From Sacculina carcini (lineage: Eukaryota; Arthropoda; Thecostraca; Sacculinidae), in assembly GCA_916048095.2 (NCBI GenBank), contig OU696574.1, forward strand, positions 3,587,001-3,651,000: a DNA stretch of 64,000 nt, read 5' to 3'. Both the position numbers and the translations under genes were made by a program. Shown here piece after piece: positions 55,699 through 64,000 of this stretch; position 1 is the first letter of the stretch; every line of letters starts with the position of its first letter. A model generated the notes under the pieces. That model worked only from the letters and a program-made list of their open reading frames with translations, ran no database searches and was not told where the DNA came from.

Positions 55699-58600
55699 CT
55701 AGCATTAAAACCCGCCCGTTGTGCGGAGCAATTCATTGAAATATTGCAAATTAAAAACAAATAAGGCAAACTCATAAACACCTTAATCAATTAAAAAGTC
55801 TAAATTTCATTATTTTTAATTTTATTTTGACAAAATATTTTCACTCAGCCCGCCTCATATTTAAACCCGGCCGACGTGCGGAATAATTCAGAACTCGAAC
55901 ACCATCCGTTCTGGTTCTTGAAGTCAAATCCATTAGTTTTGTATATGAATTCTACACGGTGAAATTGAACGTTTTATTGCTGCCCGCGGGACATTTTTAT
56001 TTCATAAAAATGAGCCATCGCTTCGTTTGCGTTTGAATCCCCTGATCATTGAACCAGCGAACCATGAACCAGCGCAATTATGTCACCTCATATTCAAGCA
56101 TACATACACAGACAGACAGATAATTTCTTCTTTATGTATATATATAGCATTCAAACCCGCCCGTTGTGCGGAGCAATTCATAACATGAAATTCATATTCA
56201 ATTCATAAAAAATATGGAAAAATAAAAATGAAATAGGGTACACTCATTGAAATATTCATCTATTGAAAATTATAAGTTTAATTATTTTTATTTCGACAAA
56301 ATATTTCCCCTCAGTCCGCCTGAGTCATTTTTAAACCCGCCCGTCGTGCTGAATAATTCAGAACTCGAACACGATCCGTTCTGGATCTTGAAGTCAAATC
56401 CATTGGTTTTGTGTATGGATTAATTCTACAGGGTAAATTGAACGTTCTATTGTCTATAGTTGCTGCCCGCGGAGCATTTTTATTAAAAAAATACCTTTTT
56501 TAAATGAACCATTTGAAAAAATGAACTAAAAAATGGAAACACTTTTTTTAAACCCGCCCCTCATGGAAAAAAATTAGTGAAAATTGAAAAAGAAAAACAA
56601 ACCCATAAGAATGTTTAGCCAATATGAAAGTCTAAATGTGAAATTTATGTTTCAATTTAGAAAACATGTTTTTCCACAACCCGCCTCATATTTAAAGCTG
56701 CCCGTCGTGCGGAATAATTCAGAACTCAAACACGAAACAAACACAAAGAAAATTGATGAAAAACGACCAACAGAAAAAGTGAAATTTGTAAATTCTTGTT
56801 TTAATTATTGACGATGTTTTTCATTAAAACCCGCCCGTTGTGCGGAGCAATTCATAACATGAATAACTGCCCGCGGGACATTTTTATTGCATAAAAATGA
56901 GCCATCGCTTCGTTTGCGTTTGAAGCCCCTGATCATTGAACCAGCGAACCATGAACCAGCGCAATTATGTCACCTCATATTCAAGCATACATACGCAGAC
57001 AGACAGATAATTTCTTCTTTATGTATATATATAGCAGTAAAACCCGCCCGTTGTGCGGAGCAATTCATAACATGAAATTCATATTCAATTCGTAAAAAAA
57101 TATGGAAAAATAAAAATGAAATAGGGTACACTCATAAAAATATTAATCAATTGAAAATTATAAGTTTAATTACTTTTATTTCGACAAAATATTTCCCCTC
57201 AGTCCGCCTGAGTCATTTTTAAACCCGCCCGTCGTGCTGAATAATTCAGAACTCGAACACGATCCGTTCTGGATCTTGAAGTCAAATCCATTGGTTTTGT
57301 GTATGGATTTATTCTACAGGGTAAATTAAACGTTTTTTTGTCTATAGTTGCTGCCCGCGGAGCATTTTTATTTGTAAAAAATACAAAATGAAATGATAAA
57401 AAATGGAAACACCCTTTTTAAACCCGCCCGTCGTGGGGAACAAATCATACAATAAAATTCATATTTGAAGTCAAATCCATTGGTTTTGTGTATGGATTAA
57501 TTCTACAGGGAAAATTGAACGTTCTATTGTCTATAGTAGCTGCCCGCGGAACATTTTTATTTAAAAAAAAAATTACCTTTTTTAAATGAACCATTTGAAA
57601 AAATGATCTAAAAACATTTTTTTAAACCCACCCGTCGTGCGGAACAATTCATACAATAAAATTCATATCAAATCTATAAAATATAATGAATACAAATTGA
57701 AAACCAGAAAATGTAACCTATAAATATCTTAACCAATAGAAAAGTCTAAATGTGAATATTTTTGTTCTTATTTTGACCAATATTATCCCTCAACCCGCCT
57801 GATATATAAATCTGCCCGTCGTGTGGTATAATTCAGAACACACACACACGAAACAAACAATGAAAGATGATGAAATCTTTTCATCAGAATGTTTCCAAAC
57901 TATATTTATTACTTAACATCATTCCCCAATATCATTTGCTTAAGTACTATTTCACTTTTACCGCTATAATATTTATTTTTACAATTTATATATTTTCCGC
58001 TATCATTAAAACCCAATATAACCTGAGTCAAACCTACCCAACCCAACCCAACCATCCAATCTTGACCGCTCTCAGCCTAGTCTGAGGTGATTTAACTTAT
58101 TAGTTTGTGATCACAAAATATACTGATGCGATCATAATTTGTAATCAGAAGACTGAGATTATCTACCCCAGGGGTCCCAAACACGCGGCCCACCAATACT
58201 TATCCCGCCAATATAGTACCCAATACTCAACCCGCCAATATAGTATCGGAACCAAACTGTAAGGCAGCTAAATTCACATTTGTTGCATAATGCGATATAA
58301 TTATACACCATTATCATATTATCTCATGATTCCCGGTTAATGCTTCCACTAATGCATCATATTCCTACAGTTGTTATTTTTTGGATTACACCGATATTAC
58401 AGCCCTTGATATTACAGCCGATATTATATTATGCAATCTATATTCTGCTACGTATTATTCTTAATACATATATCATCAGATCGCAAAATATATTTAAAGG
58501 TTCACATCATTCTCCAAAATCATTTGCTTAAGAGCTATTCTACTTTTATCGCTAGAATATTTACTGCTAGCAAAATATCATATACCTCGCTATCATTTAA

Positions 58601-60880
58601 ACCCACTCTTTATAGATACATTTAAACCCGCCCGTCGTGCGGAACAGTTCATAAAATATAATTAATATTCAATTCATAAAAAAATTAGTGCAAATTGAAA
58701 AAGAAAAACAAACCCACAGGAAAGTTATAGCTAATATAAAAGTCTAAATGTGAAATTTATGTTTCAATTTAGAAAACATGTTTTTCCACAACACTATCAA
58801 AACAATGCAACCTTCTGTCATCTCTATAATTCCAGGTTAATGCTTCCGCTAAAACAGCATAAGTTGGCATTACATGATATTGCAACCCATATCCTTATGC
58901 AACTTATGCTTATGCAACTTGAAATTAAACCAATTAAATTACACAGTTAAATTCAGTAGTTTACTTTGTTCCCAATAGCATTTTACCCGCCCGTCGTGCG
59001 GAACGTTATTGAGGACAATAAAGCCTTTATATTCAGTAGAGTGTAGCATTAATTAAACTGTACGCAATAAAACCACACCATCCATGCTTGGAGATAATAT
59101 GATGCATTCTTAATTGTGATTGGGCTTCAGTGAAATTTAATCGGTGTATATTCCTGTGTAATCGCAAGTGCGCATAATAGCTGTCAAATTGGCAATATGT
59201 CCTTTTGACTTTACACCGCCGTAACTTCCTTCAGATACCCTTTGGAAAATTACAAATTATACCGTATTGTAGAAGAAAAGGTTTCTAGAACGATGGTATA
59301 ATTTATTTTTATGTGTAACAAATAGTTACTGAGAAATAGTAGAAAAATGAATTAATTTTAGTCGCCCGGTGTTCAAGTGTAATTTTGGATGTATTTGAGA
59401 ATTTTGCCAATTTTACACGTTTTTTGTATCATTTGTGGGTATAAATTATAGCTTTTCTTGTAGAACACAAAATTCTCTACACAGTAGTATATTCCTGTGT
59501 AATCGCAAGTGCGCATAATTGCTGTCAAATTGGCAATATGTCCTTTTGACTTTACACCGGCGTAACTTCCTTCAGATACACTTTGGAAAATTAATAATTA
59601 TACCGTACTGTAGGAAACAAAATTTCTAGCACGATGGTATAATTAATTTTAATGTATGACAAATAGTTCCTGAGAAATGGGTATAAAAATGAATAAATTG
59701 TAGTCACCCGGTGTTCAAGTGTAATTTTGGATGTATTTGAGAATTTTGCCAATTTTACACGTTTTTTGTATCATTTGTGGGTATAAATTACACTTTTTCT
59801 TGTAGAGCACAAAATTCTCTACACAGTAGTATATTCCTGTGTAATCGCAAGTGCGCATAATGGCTGTCAAATTGGCAATATGTCCTTTTGACTTTACACC
59901 GCCGTCACTTCCTTCAGATACACTTTGGAAAATTAAGAATTATACCGCATTTAAAAAAATACAATTTCCAGCACGATGATATAATTTATTTTAATGTGTG
60001 ACAAATAGTTCCTGAGAAATTGGTAGAAAAATGAATTAATTTAGCCGCCCGGTGATCAAGTGTAATTTTGGATGTATTTGACAATTTTGCCAATTTTACA
60101 CATTTTTTGTATCATTTGTGGGTATAAATTATAACTTTTCTTGTAGAACACAAAATTATCTACACAATAGTATAATTTTTATAGCTGTACCATTGCTGGT
60201 TTATGAGGAATAGATAGGGGAATATTTACCAAAACATTCACGGTTTCCAGTGCTAATTTTGCATTTTTGACTTTGTCATTTTGACTTCACACCGCCGTAA
60301 CTTTTTTTCAATACACTTTGGAAAATTAAAAATTATACCGTGTTGTAGCAAACAAAATTCCCAGCATGATGGTATTATTTATTTAGTTGTGTGATAATTA
60401 ATTTTTGATACATAGAGAAAAAAGTATAGAAAATCGGACGCGTGGAGTATAAATATAATTTTGAATATAGATTGAAATTTTGTCATGTTTACATCTTTTA
60501 TGTTCTATTTTTGGATATGAATTATAACCTATCTTGTAGAACAGAAAATTTTCTACACAGTGGTATAATCTGTTTGGCTGTACCATTTCTGGTTTATGAG
60601 GAGTAGATGGCAGAGCATTGACCACAATTTTCGCATTTTTCAGGGTTCATTTTGTCTTTTCACCGCTATAACTTTTTTTTATTTCATTTTTGAAATTTAA
60701 AATTTAATCTAAAGTGTAGACAAGAAAATTTCCAACGTGATGGTATAAATTGTTAGCGGGTAGGCTGAGTGGTGGCCGAATAATAGCTGATAGAAAATGG
60801 ACCAAGGAGGGTCGAACACACACACACACACACACACACAGACAGACACACAGAGGATCTCTTTTATATATATATATAAA
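55699..60880 (-). mobile_element. Helitron-like composite (minus)
   Basis: The minus-strand 3' end CTAG is at 55699, with further stacked ends near 56150, 56825 and 57030. Boxes (inverted CCCGCCCGTCGTGCGG) recur through 58640 and 58985. A hAT-like MITE remnant lies at 58170-58220, satellites at 59120-60170, diverged repeats at 60170-60780, and the 5' CA-rich run with a TA tract at 60815-60880. No gene is supported. Confidence 0.6.
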
Positions 60881-63362
60881 TATATATATCTTTTATATAT
60901 ATATCTTTTATATATATTATATTATGCAATCTATATTCTGCTACGTATTATTCTTAATACATATATCATCAGATCGCAAAATATATTTAAAGGTTCACAT
61001 CATTCTCCAAAATCATTTGCTTAAGAGCTATTCTACTTTTATCGCTAGAATATTTACTGCTAGCAAAATATCATATACCTCGCTATCATTTAAACCCACT
61101 CTTTATAGATACATTTAAACCCGCCCGTCGTGCGGAACAGTTCATAAAATATAATTAATATTCAATTCATAAAAAAATTAGTGCAAATTGAAAAAGAAAA
61201 ACAAACCCACAGGAAAGTTATAGCTAATATAAAAGTCTAAATGTGAAATTTATGTTTCAATTTAGAAAACATGTTTTTCCACAACACTATCAAAACAATG
61301 CAACCTTCTGTCATCTCTATAATTCCAGGTTAATGCTTCCGCTAAAACAGCATAAGTTGGCATTACATGATATTGCAACCCATATCCTTATGCAACTTAT
61401 GCTTATGCAACTTGAAATTAAACCAATTAAATTACACAGTTAAATTCAGTAGTTTACTTTGTTCCCAATAGCATTTTACCCGCCCGTCGTGCGGAACGTT
61501 ATTGAGGACAATAAAGCCTTTATATTCAGTAGAGTGTAGCATTAATTAAACTGTACGCAATAAAACCACACCATCCATGCTTGGAGATAATATGATGCAT
61601 TCTTAATTGTGATTGGGCTTCAGTGAAATTTAATCGGTGTATATTCCTGTGTAATCGCAAGTGCGCATAATAGCTGTCAAATTGGCAATATGTCCTTTTG
61701 ACTTTACACCGCCGTAACTTCCTTCAGATACCCTTTGGAAAATTACAAATTATACCGTATTGTAGAAGAAAAGGTTTCTAGAACGATGGTATAATTTATT
61801 TTTATGTGTAACAAATAGTTACTGAGAAATAGTAGAAAAATGAATTAATTTTAGTCGCCCGGTGTTCAAGTGTAATTTTGGATGTATTTGAGAATTTTGC
61901 CAATTTTACACGTTTTTTGTATCATTTGTGGGTATAAATTATAGCTTTTCTTGTAGAACACAAAATTCTCTACACAGTAGTATATTCCTGTGTAATCGCA
62001 AGTGCGCATAATTGCTGTCAAATTGGCAATATGTCCTTTTGACTTTACACCGGCGTAACTTCCTTCAGATACACTTTGGAAAATTAATAATTATACCGTA
62101 CTGTAGGAAACAAAATTTCTAGCACGATGGTATAATTAATTTTAATGTATGACAAATAGTTCCTGAGAAATGGGTATAAAAATGAATAAATTGTAGTCAC
62201 CCGGTGTTCAAGTGTAATTTTGGATGTATTTGAGAATTTTGCCAATTTTACACGTTTTTTGTATCATTTGTGGGTATAAATTACACTTTTTCTTGTAGAG
62301 CACAAAATTCTCTACACAGTAGTATATTCCTGTGTAATCGCAAGTGCGCATAATGGCTGTCAAATTGGCAATATGTCCTTTTGACTTTACACCGCCGTCA
62401 CTTCCTTCAGATACACTTTGGAAAATTAAGAATTATACCGCATTTAAAAAAATACAATTTCCAGCACGATGATATAATTTATTTTAATGTGTGACAAATA
62501 GTTCCTGAGAAATTGGTAGAAAAATGAATTAATTTAGCCGCCCGGTGATCAAGTGTAATTTTGGATGTATTTGACAATTTTGCCAATTTTACACATTTTT
62601 TGTATCATTTGTGGGTATAAATTATAACTTTTCTTGTAGAACACAAAATTATCTACACAATAGTATAATTTTTATAGCTGTACCATTGCTGGTTTATGAG
62701 GAATAGATAGGGGAATATTTACCAAAACATTCACGGTTTCCAGTGCTAATTTTGCATTTTTGACTTTGTCATTTTGACTTCACACCGCCGTAACTTTTTT
62801 TCAATACACTTTCGAAAATTAAAAATTATACCGTGTTGTAGCAAACAAAATTCCCAGCATGATGGTATTATTTATTTAGTTGTGTGATAATTAGTTTTTG
62901 ATACATAGAGAAAAAAGTATAGAAAATCGGACGCGTGGAGTATAAATATAATTTTGAATATAGATTGAAATTTTGTCATGTTTACATCTTTTATGTTCTA
63001 TTTTTGGATATGAATTATAACCTATCTTGTAGAACAGAAAATTTTCTACACAGTGGTATAATCTGTTTGGCTGTACCATTTCTGGTTTATGAGGAGTAGA
63101 TGGCAGAGCATTGACCACAATTTTCGCATTTTTCAGGGTTCATTTTGTCTTTTCACCGCTATAACTTTTTTTTATTTCATTTTTGAAATTTAAAATTTAA
63201 TCTAAAGTGTAGACAAGAAAATTTCCAACGTGATGGTATAAATTGTTAGCGGGTAGGCTGAGTGGTGGCCAAATAATAGCTGATAGAAAATGGACCAAGG
63301 AGGGTCGAACACACACACACACACACACACAGACAGACACACAGAGGATCTCTTTTATATAT
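58424..63362 (-). repeat. 2,493-bp tandem duplication, nearly identical copies
   Basis: 58424-60869 recurs at 60917-63362 with a constant 2,493-bp offset (for example 58431/60924 and 60758/63251). Only a handful of substitutions were noticed. The junction lies in the TA-rich tract at 60870-60916. Confidence 0.9.
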
Positions 63363-63367
63363 ATAGA
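60917..63367 (-). mobile_element. Helitron-like 5' half (minus), second tandem copy
   Basis: It contains boxes (61120, 61480), satellites (61610-62660), diverged repeats (62660-63280) and the 5' end TCTATATATATAAAAGAG at 63367, preceded on minus by A. Confidence 0.65.
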
Positions 63368-64000
63368 TATAGCACTACTTTTTTTTTAATGAACCATTTG
63401 AAAAAAATGAACTAAAAAATGGAAACACTTTTTTTAAACCCGCCCGTCGTGCGGAACAATTCATACAATAAAATTCATATTTGAAGTCAAATCCATTGGT
63501 TTTGTGTATGGATTAATTCTACAGGGAAAATTGAACGGTCTATTGTCTATAGTTGCTGCCCGCGGAATATTTTTATTTTTACAAAAAATTACCTTTTTTT
63601 AAATGAACCATTTGAAAAAATGATCTAAGACAGAAGAAATTTAATATTATATTCAATTTAATTAATTTAATTTAATTATTTAATTTAATATATATTAAAT
63701 TTAATATTGATACACTTTGGAAAATTAAATATTATACCGCATTGTAGAAAAACAAAATTTCCAGCACGTCGTATAATTTATTTTAACCTGTGACAAATAG
63801 TTACTGAGAAATAGGTAGAAAAATGAATACATTTTAGTCGCCCGGTGTTCAAGTGCAATTTTGGATGTATTTGAGAATCTTGCCAATTTTACACCTTTTT
63901 TGTATCATTTGTGGGTATAAATTTATGTTTTCTTGTAGAAGAAATATTTATCTACACAATAGTATAATTTGTATAGCTCTAACTTTGCTGGTTTATGAGG
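63368..64000 (-). repeat. Copy of 53470-54102
   Basis: Starts 'tatagcactactttttttt' like 53470 and continues through the TTAAT patch and satellite at an offset of about 9,898 bp with few differences. It runs off the window end. Confidence 0.85.

Overview
The window is a gene-poor, AT-rich stretch of an invertebrate animal genome made almost entirely of transposable elements. The mix is BEL/Pao, CsRn1-type Ty3/Gypsy, a Penelope-like element with a GIY-YIG domain, a DIRS/hepadna-like RT-RNase H element, Helitron-like elements and hAT and mariner MITEs. This mix is known from lophotrochozoans, flatworms and arthropods; I cannot name the species. No complete host gene is visible. The only hint of one is a possible 150-bp exon at 20044-20193 (minus).

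Layout. 1-2928: internally deleted BEL/Pao element with its 3' LTR. 2929-12124: plus-strand Helitron-like arrays built on a GC-rich hairpin box (CCGCACGACGGGCGGG), with a 2.67-kb tandem duplication and hAT MITEs. 12125-14200: LTR, gag and dead protease of a Gypsy element, fused to the tail of a Penelope-like element. 14577-14741: non-LTR RT scrap. 15773-18738: decayed, 5'-truncated Gypsy pol with 3' LTR. 19144-20275: mariner-type MITE and a short non-repetitive island. 20506-27528 (plus) and 27571-32192 (minus): two Helitron-like elements facing each other across a (TA)n axis. 33183-36930: a palindrome-rich DIRS/hepadna-like locus with two tandem RT fragments and one RNase H fragment in the opposite orientation. 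37171-39578: more Helitron/hAT repeats and a hammerhead-like fold. 39579-41394: tandem TRIM-like LTR-internal-LTR-internal-LTR array. 41636-42573: LTR, PBS and truncated gag of one CsRn1-like element. 42741-47244: a near-intact CsRn1-type retrotransposon with 198-bp LTRs, a 4-bp target duplication, a tRNA-Trp-like PBS, a CHCC gag knuckle and a well-phased -1 frameshift signal; its integrase has lost one catalytic Asp. 47245-64000: Helitron arrays, mostly minus, with 341-bp satellites and recent duplications.

How the parts relate. The Helitron-like elements are the matrix into which the others inserted. They show 5' TC(TA)n, a 3' hairpin followed by CTAG, and insertion between A and T. Their bodies hold a ~341-bp satellite near the 5' part and repeated 3'-end boxes near the 3' part. 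The CsRn1-type element sits inside one satellite unit, and hAT MITEs inside the arrays can be dated against empty sites in sister copies. Most features come from reading the sequence directly; family names rest on motif recognition without database searches.
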